A DNA stretch of 64,000 nt from assembly GCA_020248665.1 (NCBI GenBank), contig JADCHE010000032.1, forward strand, positions 1 through 64,000, read 5' to 3'. The position numbers and the translations under genes were made by a program. The notes under the pieces are model-generated. The model saw nothing but the letters and a program-made list of their open reading frames with translations, ran no database searches and was not told the DNA's origin. Origin of the DNA: Burkholderiales bacterium. Lineage in GTDB: Bacteria; Pseudomonadota; Gammaproteobacteria; Burkholderiales; Burkholderiaceae_E. Shown here in pieces: positions 27,101 to 36,313 of this stretch (the stretch's first letter is position 1; each line of letters begins with the position of its first letter).

Positions 27101-28862
27101 ACGCGCCGACGAGGGTGGGGCCGCCGAGCCAGTGATCGACGTCGACGTCGCGCCGCATGCGCGCGTGCCGCCCGCCGGGGCCGAAGTGCTCGACGAGCAG
27201 GCCCTCCTCGTAGCGCAACCGCTCGACCAGCCCCGCCGGATGCGCGAGGGCCAGCCCGCCCGGCACGTGCGCGATCGCGATACGGTCGGCCGGACCCGGC
27301 TCGGGACCGTCGACCCAGGCCAGCCCGGTCAGCGCGCCGGCGGGCGCCGGTCGGTCGGTGACCGCACGGTGGCCCAGCGCGAAGCGCCGCGCGATCGGCG
27401 CCCAGTCGGTCCGCGCCTCGCGCCGGCCGCCCGTCTCGGGCGTCGACGGCGGCACCGGCGCGAATCCGTGCTCGGCGACCGCGACCACCCGGCCGCGCCC
27501 GTCACGCTCGACGTCGATTCGGTGCGTCCGACCGGGTGCGACCGACGGCTGCTCGAGCCAGGCGAGGTCGAGCCCGTCGCGATGCCAGCCGGCCCGCCAC
27601 AGCAGCGCGCGCGCGCCGCCGCCCTCGGTCCCCCGGCTCGCCGCGACCGGGCGGCCGAGCGCGTCGCGCGCGATCTCGATCGCGACGCCGTCGGCGACGA
27701 AGGCCGACAGGCGTCCGCGCGTGTCCCAGCGATGGCGAGCGGGCGCCGGCGGGCAGCTCGCGCAGGGCTCGCCGTCCGCCTCGAGCAGCCGCGCGACGTG
27801 GCGATGCCGGTCGTAGGTCCAGCGGTATCGCGCGACGCGGCCCGCAGCGTCGACCACCGTCGTGAGGCCGGGCTCCCCGGCGCGCGCCGGCGGCGCGTGA
27901 TCGATGCGCAGTGGCCGCCCGTCGGCGTCGACGGTGCGGACCGCGCGGCCCTGCGCGTCGTACGCGTAGCGGGCGACCTCGCGCCGCGTCCCGTCCGCGT
28001 CGACGTCGTCGACCGCGGTCAGCCGCAGCGGGTCGTGCGGGTCGTCGTAGGCGTACTCGCGGCGCCGCCCGTCGAGCCACTCGACCGACGCGAGCTGCCC
28101 GGCCTCGTCGTAGGCGAAGCGCGCGATCGTCCGCTGCGGCACCGACACGCTGGCGAGCCGCGCCCCCTGCGGATGGTCGACGTACTCGAGGAACACCGCA
28201 CGCTCGAGCGTCGCGCTGACCGAGACCAGCCGGCCGGCCTCGTCGTGGTGGAGCCTGAGCACCACGTCGCCGTCGCGCTCGATCGCCCGCAGCCGACCGT
28301 TCGCGTCGAAGCGCAGCGTGCGCCCACCCGGCCAGCGCCAGCGCCAGCCGTGCCCGTCGGCGGCCGCGTCGCGGGCGATCGTGCCCTCGGCCGGCTCGTG
28401 CGTGCGCCAGCGCGACGGCCGTGCGGGGTCGCGCTCGAACACGCGGCGACGGCCGTCGCCCTGCACGACCTGCACCGAGTCGCGCCCGCCGGCCCGCACC
28501 GGCGCGAGACGCGTCTCGAACGAGTGACTCCAGCCGACGCCGAGCGGACCCGCGTGCCGGGCGAGCCCGTTGTAGTGGCGCGCGAACACCAGGTCCACCG
28601 GCCCGGACAGGCGCAGGTCCACCTCGCGGCGGTACTTGTTGCCGGTGACCAGGTCGACCGGGTTGCCGGCGCCCGCGGCGGGCCCCGGCGCGTGCAGGCC
28701 GGCGGCCTCGCCCGCGTACCGGCACACGCTCGACGACGGCCCCGCCGGCGCGCCCCCCGACGCGCCGCAGGTGCCCTGCGCGAGCGCGGGCAGCGGGTCG
28801 GCGAGGAGGAGCGCGGCGAGGACACACGCCGCGACGCGCGGCACGACGACGAACGGTCCCAC
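24189..28862 (-). CDS. Secreted RHS-repeat protein with long unrecognised C-terminal region
   Basis: 1557-aa exported protein. The GTG at 28862 has GGGAG upstream and opens a signal peptide (VVVPRVAACVLAALLLA, cleavage near ALAQ-GT); the longer in-frame reading lacks one. DUF6531-type start: NPVDLVTGNKYRREVDLRL, then FARHYNG. Residues about 100-960 are many YD/RHS repeats (YEYDAFGRLAAME and similar). The RHS core ends with YDPRAGRYLERDPLGL (about 976) and SDPWGL (about 1020). The last ~540 residues match no toxin fold I recognise; they contain a Cys pair region (NASCTANRGCRSN). It ends 18 bp from the convergent CoA transferase gene, so there is no room for a downstream immunity gene. Function unknown: an envelope or secreted effector shell is possible. 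Confidence 0.85.
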   Translation of the reverse strand: MGPFVVVPRVAACVLAALLLADPLPALAQGTCGASGGAPAGPSSSVCRYAGEAAGLHAPGPAAGAGNPVDLVTGNKYRREVDLRLSGPVDLVFARHYNGLARHAGPLGVGWSHSFETRLAPVRAGGRDSVQVVQGDGRRRVFERDPARPSRWRTHEPAEGTIARDAAADGHGWRWRWPGGRTLRFDANGRLRAIERDGDVVLRLHHDEAGRLVSVSATLERAVFLEYVDHPQGARLASVSVPQRTIARFAYDEAGQLASVEWLDGRRREYAYDDPHDPLRLTAVDDVDADGTRREVARYAYDAQGRAVRTVDADGRPLRIDHAPPARAGEPGLTTVVDAAGRVARYRWTYDRHRHVARLLEADGEPCASCPPAPARHRWDTRGRLSAFVADGVAIEIARDALGRPVAASRGTEGGGARALLWRAGWHRDGLDLAWLEQPSVAPGRTHRIDVERDGRGRVVAVAEHGFAPVPPSTPETGGRREARTDWAPIARRFALGHRAVTDRPAPAGALTGLAWVDGPEPGPADRIAIAHVPGGLALAHPAGLVERLRYEEGLLVEHFGPGGRHARMRRDVDVDHWLGGPTLVGAFADNRSIDFERDPDGTLRAVSMTDFGTGRTVRATIDGAPAAPASRLRALRFWRDLPTEIALPDGTRYRRGFDDFGRVAWIDEPSAPRQWARHDATDRLIEHRPGDGTVLRYRRDAAGRLVEAVREGPRGHTLLGRYRWDGARLVEATNDTVTIRYEYDAFGRLAAMEHAFAGLREPPLRWRWHRDLAGRIAVEELPGGYLARYAWDGQDIVGIVVEGLPGGPFRIDPAALRDPLALRPPIETDWPPAAPVFEGGRLVESGGARHLQDPHGRRASRRAIDPLRGARDGWFAHHDWRLRAERRASGRLRLWLWAGHRPVAAIDDGVPARIVTDPRGAPVRVIGRDGREPWAARYSRTGEARPETGSSGGYALRLPGQVADEGSVLHHNHWRTYDPRAGRYLERDPLGLQPHWTDAGSATAYADGDPIGGSDPWGLATVTFQAVTTGADGRPLGRTQGFDRARWSFLIEHIEPVPLVGDGSTRPEPSGIGSLLFDPWGDFVGGRAASGFTGNGLDTLVSAAASGRELFAAFAAHYGGALASVDRLVIEGFDDRRAGALALILSASPSARAACVDAVLGSLPAVSTGAFESPLRPTAIDPGGTPRLLSCAPASTLAVPYRDALERARVERFQAAAELQESPSASINASCTANRGCRSNTRIDVNGRSYWASYGRTQFTVTTFLAELMRMTARGGDADARALAAAIGLDDRIVLAGRDATVADALALARRRVDAAYRAFAALRREFGTGVDRARATAAWDALPEARRAAFVQETGLGVDAFVDMLGFVPDTASGRTEEEGRHALAAAAAATIGWAAPQAAAPVRFDAWLVELFASREPYDHVSRAFLRDNLRRVLEAPSLAGRFDNAEPPGTDAWRVRQRGIELDLARRVAVLHNAGRLDLATRPDLQAWLDANSRLWVSQYARQFVTDDARGNWDALRCASGLAPGTGLQFARLEAMPARPAPRPGPNRRLLAQ

Positions 28863-29037
28863 GACCGGAGCTCCCTGCGAGCGGCGATGCCGCGACGCGA
28901 TCGATGCTCGGCCGCGCGGCGCGCATCGGCAATCGGTCGGAAGTCGTACCCGGCGGCTTAGGCCGCGGACCCGCGTGGCCTCGGCGGGATCGAGTGGCGT
29001 CCGGTGCCGCGCGAGGGCTCGGCACCGGGCTGCGGCG

Positions 29038-29778
29038 TCACACAACGCCGGTCATGACCCCGAGTCTGTCCAGCCAGCCGGCCACCGAGATCGCGTGTGT
29101 GGTCCGCATCTCGGGCGCGACGAGCGTGGCCTGCGCGATCGAGGTGTCGGGCGGCAGGTAGCCCGGACGGAAGAAGCCGAACACCGAGGGCGCACGCATG
29201 GGCGTCCGGCCGATGCTGGCGGCCGGGTCGTCGGTCTGGCCCATCAGGAAGCAGCCGGTCGTCGACTTCGCCTCGAGCGCGCGCAGCCACGCGGTGACGC
29301 GCAGCACCGGCTCGCGCAGCGTGCCCGCGCCCGGCGTGTCGGCGTGCGCCGGGTCGCGCGCCTCCGGATCCGTCAGCGCCGCGTGGACGACCGCCTTCAT
29401 GTCGCCCCGCACGCCCTGGCCGTCGTCGTCGAAGGCCGCCGCGACGCGCGCCACGCCGGCCGGGCTCGGGTTGCGGGTGACCAGGCGCTGGATCATCGAT
29501 CTGCGACAGCGCGAACGCGACGCGATGGCGCAACGGGTCGCCGGCGGTCTGCAGCGTGTCCATGTCGGCCGACTTCGGGCCGAAGGTCGCCTGCGTCAGG
29601 AAGCGCGCGCCGGCGCCCTTCGTCGCCGGCGGGTCGAGCGCCGGGCCTTCGTAGAGGCCCGCCCGCCGAGCATCGCCGCCCGCGCCGGGCGAGGCGGTCT
29701 CGTCGCCGCCGCCGCAGGCGGCCAGCAGAGCGCGGCGGTCACGATCGTCGCGAGGGTCGTGATCGGCCCGCCATGCAT
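29038..29778 (-). pseudogene. Degraded DUF1800-family lipoprotein gene
   Basis: Pieces of a DUF1800 protein (normally 450-600 aa) occur in two frames. The ATG at 29778, with GGAGG upstream, opens a lipoprotein signal (ITTLATIVTAAL), but one base is missing before LLAACGGGDET. The second frame gives GARFLTQATFGPKSADMDTL, joins directly to DPLRHRVAFALSQ (sequence between them in homologues is absent), then shifts again. The third piece, 29038-29496, has the true family C-terminus: MIQRLVTRNPSP, VVHAALTDPEAR, GFFRPGYLPPDT. At least two internal deletions and two frameshifts make function impossible. DUF1800 genes usually pair with DUF1501; no such partner is present. Confidence 0.82.
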
Positions 29779-30128
29779 CACGGGGCGCCTCCGTTGCGAG
29801 AACGTCACGCCGGTCGCAAACCAAAGGGGCGCCCCCGCGGGCGGTATCGGGCGCGCGACCGTCCGCGACGCGCGGACGACGCGCGGCGAAGGGCGGGCGG
29901 GAACGGCCGACGAAGTGCCTTGACGGTCGACAGGCGGTGGTGCGGGGGTCCGAGCGGTCGGTGACGTGCGTCACTCGCCACGCCGCGCCGATGCGCGCGC
30001 GCGACGCCGCACGCGAGCGCCGCGCACGCCCTCTCGGGCGCCATCCGCCGCCCGTCGCGCCGGCCCGAGCACGCCTCTCGCTTGCCACCTGCACGGGTGT
30101 TACGCTGGATTCACTACGGAGCGCGATC
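29779..30128. other. Intergenic, no gene seen
   Basis: 350 bp between the DUF1800 pseudogene and the small membrane gene. Frames stay open in this high-GC DNA but give Arg/Ala-rich nonsense without family similarity. The promoter of the gene at 30129 should be here; TTACGC at 30108 is only a weak -10 candidate. Confidence 0.5.
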
Positions 30129-30446
30129 GTGCAAGCACAGACCTTCGCTCAACTGCTCTACCGCTACTGGTTCTACGGCTGGCTGTTCCAGGACGTCAAC
30201 CGGGGCAGCCTGTACGAACGCGACGCCGCGCGACGCCACAACCAGTCGCGCTCGGTGTGGTTGCCGACGTACCTGCGCCGGTGGACCTGGCTCGGCGTCC
30301 TGTCGTACGCGATCGGCTGGACGATCGAGCCGCACGCGCCAGCGCCGATCGCGCTGCTGTTCTTCTTCACCTGCACGCTGTCGGTGCCGGTGAACGCGGT
30401 GACGCTGGCGACCTGGATCGGCCTGCGGGTGATGCCCGACCGCTGA
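30129..30446 (+). CDS. Small two-TM membrane protein, conserved-hypothetical type
   Basis: 105 aa. The GTG at 30129 is preceded by GGAG 7 bases upstream. A polar N-terminus rich in aromatic residues (QLLYRYWFYGWLFQDVNRG) and a HNQSRSVWLPTYLRRW stretch lead into two hydrophobic segments: TWLGVLSYAIGWTIE and IALLFFFTCTLSVPVNAVTL. It ends in GLRVMPDR. The ordered composition, clear ribosome site and normal codon use suggest a real gene. I do not recognise a function. It is an isolated gene between decayed DNA on both sides. Confidence 0.7.
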   Translation: MQAQTFAQLLYRYWFYGWLFQDVNRGSLYERDAARRHNQSRSVWLPTYLRRWTWLGVLSYAIGWTIEPHAPAPIALLFFFTCTLSVPVNAVTLATWIGLRVMPDR

Positions 30447-30981
30447 GCGCGCGTCGGGGCGCGCCCGCCGGCGCCCCGGGTGCGACACCCGTCCCGTTCC
30501 GCCGCGCGCGCCGGCTCCGGGCGGACCGACGATCGGCATGCCTTCGACCGCATGTCCCCGACCGCGACGAGCGCCTCCGATGCCGCGCCCAGCCGATGAC
30601 TGCGGCACTGCGAGCGGTGCGTCGAGGCCCGCGAGCCGCCGGACCTGCAGCTGCGCGAGCACCGCGGCGCGTTCGGCGGTCGGTCGCACCGCAGCGTCTC
30701 GAGCGTCCGGCACGGCCACCACGCCGGCCGCCTCGCGCCAAGCATGCGCCGCACGCTGCTCGCGGCGACGCCGGTCACGCGTGCGGTCGACGAGCGGGGG
30801 CCGTGCGCGCTGGTCGCGGTCCGCATCGCGCCGAACGGCCGCGACGGGCAGGGCATGAGCTTCGCGGTGCTGTCCTTACAGACAAGCCGGTCGCGCTCAT
30901 GGACGCGATCGTGCGCCAGCTGCTCGCGATCGGCGTGCGGCCCGGCGAAGTCGCGCTGCAGGCGAGCGCACCTCGCCAACG
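30447..30981. other. Gene-free stretch with possible decayed coding DNA
   Basis: 535 bp without a convincing gene. Near 30885-30970 a protein-like fragment reads LTDKPVALMDAIVRQLLAIG with VRPGEVALQ after it. Just upstream, in another frame, is ALVAVRIAPNGRDGQGMSFAVL; the two could be one broken product joined by a frameshift. There is no start, no family match and no ribosome site. Confidence 0.4.
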
Positions 30982-31010
30982 AAAAAGGGCCCGACTCGCG
31001 TCGGACCCTT
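30982..31010 (-). terminator. Rho-independent terminator of groES-groEL
   Basis: Read on the minus strand, AAGGGTCCGAC pairs with GTCGGGCCCTT (11 bp, one G-U pair) around a GCGA tetraloop, and is followed by a run of U (TTTTTC). It begins 47 bp after the groEL stop. Confidence 0.9.
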
Positions 31011-31057
31011 GGTCGTTCGGCGGGCCGGCCGCGAGACCGGCCCGGCGCACGGACGTC

Positions 31058-32737
<1,680 letters not shown>

Positions 32738-32754
32738 TTAAGGTGCGGCCCGGG

Positions 32755-33042
32755 TCACTCGACCACGGCCATGATGTCTTCCTCGCGCATCACGAGGAGC
32801 TCCTCGCCATCGACCTTCACGGACTGGCCGGAGTACTTGCCGAAGAGCACCTTGTCGCCGACCTTGACGCCGAGCGGACGGACCTTGCCGTCATCGCCGA
32901 CCTTCCCGTTGCCGACGGCGAGGATCTCGCCCTGGTCGGGCTTCTCGGCCGCGTTGTCGGGGATCACGATGCCCGACGAGGTCTTCCGCTCGTTGTCCAG
33001 GCGCTTGATGATCACGCGATCGTGCAAAGGACGCAGCTTCAT
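32755..33042 (-). CDS. groS: Co-chaperonin GroES (Hsp10)
   Basis: 95-aa heptameric lid of the GroEL chamber. The sequence opens [20 protein letters not shown], has the mobile loop [19 protein letters not shown], and ends EEDIMAVVE. The start ATG at 33042 has TTAGGAGCC upstream. It is first gene of groES-groEL, regulated by the CIRCE element at 33143-33169. Confidence 0.99.
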   Translation of the reverse strand: MKLRPLHDRVIIKRLDNERKTSSGIVIPDNAAEKPDQGEILAVGNGKVGDDGKVRPLGVKVGDKVLFGKYSGQSVKVDGEELLVMREEDIMAVVE

Positions 33043-33142
33043 CGATCTTGGCTCCTAAGATATTGTTTCGATTGAATTTTTCGCGGCAGAGTGTTGCCGC
33101 TGGGACGAAACGGGAGCCTGCAGGGCCTGAACGACCTTGTTG

Positions 33143-33169
33143 CTAGCACTCACCGCTTGCGAGTGCTAA
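33143..33169 (-). promoter_or_regulatory. CIRCE operator (HrcA site) of groES-groEL
   Basis: The element reads TTAGCACTC-N9-GAGTGCTAG on the minus strand, matching the CIRCE consensus TTAGCACTC-N9-GAGTGCTAA at all but one base. It sits about 100 bp upstream of groES and directly downstream of the predicted -10. HrcA is known to repress groE through this element at normal temperature. Confidence 0.96.
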
Positions 33170-33197
33170 TGGTAAGGGAGGAGGCCGGGCTTTTCAA
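33169..33197 (-). promoter_or_regulatory. Sigma-70-type promoter of groES-groEL
   Basis: On the minus strand TTGAAA (33192-33197) and TACCAT (33169-33174) are 17 bases apart. The -10 touches the CIRCE element, so bound HrcA would block the start site. The CTTGAAA part also resembles a sigma-32 -35 box, but I see no matching CCCCAT -10. Confidence 0.75.
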
Positions 33198-33313
33198 GTC
33201 CGGGGCGATCCGGCGCGCGCGCGGAAGCTGCCTGCCCCCGTGTGGATGGGTCGCGCGGTCCGGGCACCGGGCCGGGGTGTGCGCCGCCGGAGGGCACGGA
33301 TGAGCGTCGCTCA

Positions 33314-33517
33314 CGCCTGCTCGGGCCGGGCGCGATGGTCGACCTGGCTGCGGGCGAGCGGCACGCGCTGCGCGCCGAGGCGGACTCGGCGCTGCGGGTC
33401 ACGATCGTGCTCGTGCCGCCGCCCGTCGACGCGAGCGTGCTGCCGCCGGGCGGCACCGCGTCACGGCCGCACGGCGAGCGGACCGGACCGTCGGCGGACG
33501 GAAGGTCTGTACACTGA
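33314..33517 (+). pseudogene. Remnant of a small cupin-domain protein
   Basis: A fragment reads LLGPGAMVDLAAGERHALRA followed by DSALRVTIVLVPPP, like the second half of single-domain cupins (end of one beta-strand motif and the C-terminal strand). The first half with the metal-binding HxH motif is absent: upstream in all frames is unrelated sequence that runs into the groE promoter. It is probably a truncated relic. A real ~90-aa protein starting at the ATG at 33242 cannot be fully excluded. Confidence 0.4.
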
Positions 33518-33545
33518 CGATCCGTTCACCGACCATCGGATCCGA

Positions 33546-34049
33546 GTGACACCCGACGCTTCGCGCGCGCCCGACCGGGGCGCCCCGTCCGGCGTGCGTA
33601 CGCCGCGGTCGGCCGCGCTGCACGAAATGCCCGGCCACCTGTTCCGGCGCCTGCACCAGCAGGGCGTCGCGCTCTACGGCGTGCACGCCGCCGGATTCGA
33701 CCTGACGCCGGTGCAGTTCGCGGCGCTGAACGCGATCGCCACCTGGCCCGACAGCGACCAGTCGTCGATCGGCCGTTCGATCGCCTGCGACAAGGCGACG
33801 GTCGGCGCCGTGCTCGACCGGCTGCAGGGCAAGGGGCTCGTCGAGCGCGTCGCCGACGCGGCCGACCGGCGCACGTGGCGGCTGCGCGCGACCCCCGACG
33901 GCCTTCGGCTGCTCGAGCGGATCGCGCCGAAGGTCGAGGCGGTGCAGCGCGACCTGCTCGCGCCGCTCGACGAAGCCGAGGCGCGCCAGCTGATGGCGCT
34001 GCTCGCGCGACTGGTCGGGCCGATGCCCGTGCCGGGGGCGGCGCGATGA
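33546..34049 (+). CDS. MarR-family transcriptional regulator
   Basis: 167-aa winged-helix regulator. HTH region: FAALNAIATWPDSDQSSIGR then ACDKATVGAVLDRLQGKGL, followed by the wing ERVADAADRRTWRLRATPDG and a C-terminal dimerisation helix (LDEAEARQLMALLARLVG). I chose the GTG at 33546 because it precedes an ordinary MarR N-terminal extension; an ATG at 33628 (MPGHLFRRL) would also give a whole HTH. The stop overlaps the next gene's start (ATGA), so it very likely regulates that EamA transporter. Ligand unknown, probably phenolic as in many MarR systems. Confidence 0.88.
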   Translation: MTPDASRAPDRGAPSGVRTPRSAALHEMPGHLFRRLHQQGVALYGVHAAGFDLTPVQFAALNAIATWPDSDQSSIGRSIACDKATVGAVLDRLQGKGLVERVADAADRRTWRLRATPDGLRLLERIAPKVEAVQRDLLAPLDEAEARQLMALLARLVGPMPVPGAAR

Positions 34050-35014
34050 GCGCGACCGGCGCCTTCGTCGGCGCGACCGCCTCGCGCGCGCAGCGGCTGC
34101 AGCGCTGGGCCCTCTGGGCGGCGCTCGCGCTGGTCGTCGTCTGGGGCGCGAACTTCTCGGTCCAGAAGGCGGTGTTCGCCGCGGCGACGCCCGGCGGCTT
34201 CCTGTTCGTGCGTTACCTGATCATGCCGGCCTGCGCGCTCGCGCTGCTGCTGTGGCGCTTCGGGCCGCGCCTGCCGCGCGTGCCCCGGGAGGACCTGGTG
34301 CGCCTCGTGCAGCTCGGCTTCTGGGGGCACGTGGTCCACGTCGGCATGGTGACCTTCGGGATCCACTGGTCGACCGCGTTCTCGAGCTCGCTGATCCTCG
34401 CCTGCGGGCCGATCTACACCCTGCTGATCCTGCGCTGGTTCGGCATCGAGCGGCTGGGGTTCGCGCAGGTCGGCGGCGTCGCGATCGCGCTCGCCGGCGT
34501 GCTGGTGTTCCTGTCCGACAAGCTGCTCTCGGGCAGCTGGGCGGCCTCGGGCGGCGACCTGTTCCTGCTGCTCGCCGCGAGCTTCTTCTCGTACTACACC
34601 GTCGCCGCGAAGCCGCTGATCGAGCGGCACGGCGGCATCGTCGTCATGACCTACGCGCTGCTCGCCGCCACGCCGGTGGTGCTCGTCGTGTCGCTGCCGT
34701 TCGCGCTGCGCGTCGACTGGTCGGCGATGACCCCGTTGCTGTGGACAGGGCTCGCCTGGTCGACCGTCGTCTCCGCGTTCGCCGGCTGGCTCGTCTGGGG
34801 CTGGGTCAATGCGGTGCGCGGCGTGGGCCGGACGGCGCCGCTGATGTACCTGATGCCGCCGGTCGCAGGCGTCGTCGCCTGGTTCGTGAGCGACGAGCGG
34901 TTCACCACGATCAAGCTCGTGGGCGCGGCGGTGACGCTCGCCGGCGTCGCGCTCGCGCAGTTCGCCGGCCGGCCGCCGGCACCGGTGCGCGAGTCCGCGC
35001 CGCCCACCGACTGA
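34046..35014 (+). CDS. EamA/DMT-family transporter coupled to MarR gene
   Basis: 322-aa inner-membrane transporter with two EamA repeats. Segments: LWAALALVVVWGANFSVQK, FLFVRYLIMPACALALLLW, SSLILACGPIYTLLILRW, the second repeat from GGDLFLLLAASFFSYYTVAA, and LMYLMPPVAGVVAWFVSDE near the end. The ATG at 34046 overlaps the MarR stop by four bases. A MarR-regulated exporter of a toxic or metabolic solute is the natural reading, but the substrate is unknown. It converges with the DUF5666 gene, 30 bp away. Confidence 0.9.
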   Translation: MSATGAFVGATASRAQRLQRWALWAALALVVVWGANFSVQKAVFAAATPGGFLFVRYLIMPACALALLLWRFGPRLPRVPREDLVRLVQLGFWGHVVHVGMVTFGIHWSTAFSSSLILACGPIYTLLILRWFGIERLGFAQVGGVAIALAGVLVFLSDKLLSGSWAASGGDLFLLLAASFFSYYTVAAKPLIERHGGIVVMTYALLAATPVVLVVSLPFALRVDWSAMTPLLWTGLAWSTVVSAFAGWLVWGWVNAVRGVGRTAPLMYLMPPVAGVVAWFVSDERFTTIKLVGAAVTLAGVALAQFAGRPPAPVRESAPPTD

Positions 35015-35044
35015 CGCCGCGCGAGTGGAGCGCGCGGGCCGTGT

Positions 35045-36313
35045 TCAGCGCTCGACCTTGATCCGCGTCGCAACGACGACCGCGCCGCGGCGGCCGCGGA
35101 TCTCGACGACCGCACCGACCCGCAGGTCGGCGAGCGTGGTGCCGTCCTCGAACGCGAGCGTGCCGAGGCTCGCGTCGACGAGGAACACGCGCCCGGCGGC
35201 GTCGCGGACCGCGAAGTCCGCGATCCGCGTGAAGCGCACGATCGTGCCCTTGAGCTCGGCATCGTCATCGGACGCGCCGCTGACGTCGTGGTCCTCGCGC
35301 AGCTCGACGCGCGTCGCCACCACGCGGCCCGCCACCGCCAGGCCGTGCACCCGCACGCGCAGGCCGTCGCGCAGCCCGGCCTGCGTCGCGCCCTTCATGA
35401 AGCTCGCGCCGCTCGCGTCGACCGGGACCCCCGCCACGCGGAACGCGGACACCGACGAGAACCCGTCGATCGCCCCCTCGACGCGGGCGTGCGTGCCGTC
35501 GACGACGGGGGCGGCGTGCAGTGCGGTCAGCTCGCCGTCCGGGCGCCACGCGCCGGCCGCCGGGGCCGCGGTGCTCTCTATCCAAACGAGCAGTCCGTTG
35601 CGCAGGCCGCCGCTCGGCAGGTTGCGCAGCTCGCGCAGCGAGCGGACGTCCACCCGCAGCACGCCGAGGCGGAACGTGTCGCGCGTCGCGTCGAGCTCGG
35701 CGATCGTGCCGCGCAGCTTGATCCGGCCGTCGGCGTCGCCGGCCGCGCGCCGCTCGATGCAGGTGGCGCGGATCGTGCCGGTATCCCGGTCGGCGAATCC
35801 GTAGACCTCGACGCGGTCTCCGGTCGCGAGCGCGGCGAGGCCGCCCGGCTCCGGGAACACCGTCGCGGCCCCGGTCTGCACCGTCGTGCCGAGCACCGTG
35901 AAGCGCCGCGCAGCCGCGTCGATCGATTCGATCGCACCGCGCGCCTCGCTGACCATGCGGATCCGCTCGGCGGTGCCGAGGCCGGTCGCCTCGTCGCCGC
36001 GCCCCTCGACCTCGACCACCATCCCGATCGCCAGCTGCCCGAGCGGGCGCGCGCGGCCGGCGTCGTCGGTGACCCGGGCGGCCGAGTCGTCGTACTTCAC
36101 GCCGTTGACGATGACCGAGCCGAAGCCGGAGATCGTGCCGGTCGCGTAGCTGCCGGCCACCTGCCCGGTGCCCCCGCTGCCGACGCCTGCGAGCTCGCCA
36201 CCGGAGCCGCCGCCGCAGCCGGCGGCGGCCAGTCCGAGGCCGCCGAGCGCGACGAGCGCTCGACGGCGCGAAGGGGCCGCGGACGGGGGACGTGGGGCGG
36301 TGCGTCGGGTCAT
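35045..36313 (-). CDS. DUF5666-repeat lipoprotein (intact copy)
   Basis: 422-aa exported protein made of repeated DUF5666 beta modules. N-terminus SRRRALVALGGLGLAAAGC is a Tat-like or Sec lipoprotein signal with a lipobox Cys at about 33. At least four modules can be traced, each with a GxV..V..F.V.G..V pattern: SGFGSVIVNGVKYDDSAARV, AARRFTVLGTTVQTGAATV, ATRDTFRLGVLRVDVRSL, FSSVSAFRVAGVPVDASG, and FAVRDAAGRVFLVDASLG last. The ATG at 36313 overlaps the upstream DUF6502 stop (ATGA). The function of the family is unknown; a surface or periplasmic role is likely. A second, broken copy lies at 37485-38400. Confidence 0.88.
   Translation of the reverse strand: MTRRTAPRPPSAAPSRRRALVALGGLGLAAAGCGGGSGGELAGVGSGGTGQVAGSYATGTISGFGSVIVNGVKYDDSAARVTDDAGRARPLGQLAIGMVVEVEGRGDEATGLGTAERIRMVSEARGAIESIDAAARRFTVLGTTVQTGAATVFPEPGGLAALATGDRVEVYGFADRDTGTIRATCIERRAAGDADGRIKLRGTIAELDATRDTFRLGVLRVDVRSLRELRNLPSGGLRNGLLVWIESTAAPAAGAWRPDGELTALHAAPVVDGTHARVEGAIDGFSSVSAFRVAGVPVDASGASFMKGATQAGLRDGLRVRVHGLAVAGRVVATRVELREDHDVSGASDDDAELKGTIVRFTRIADFAVRDAAGRVFLVDASLGTLAFEDGTTLADLRVGAVVEIRGRRGAVVVATRIKVER

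Noticed and set aside
22803-28961. A very long open frame of about 2050 codons on the plus strand
   Set aside because: It is antisense to the RHS gene and in another frame across the CoA transferase. Composition is Arg/Ala/Gly-rich with no family signal; long false frames are normal in such GC-rich DNA.
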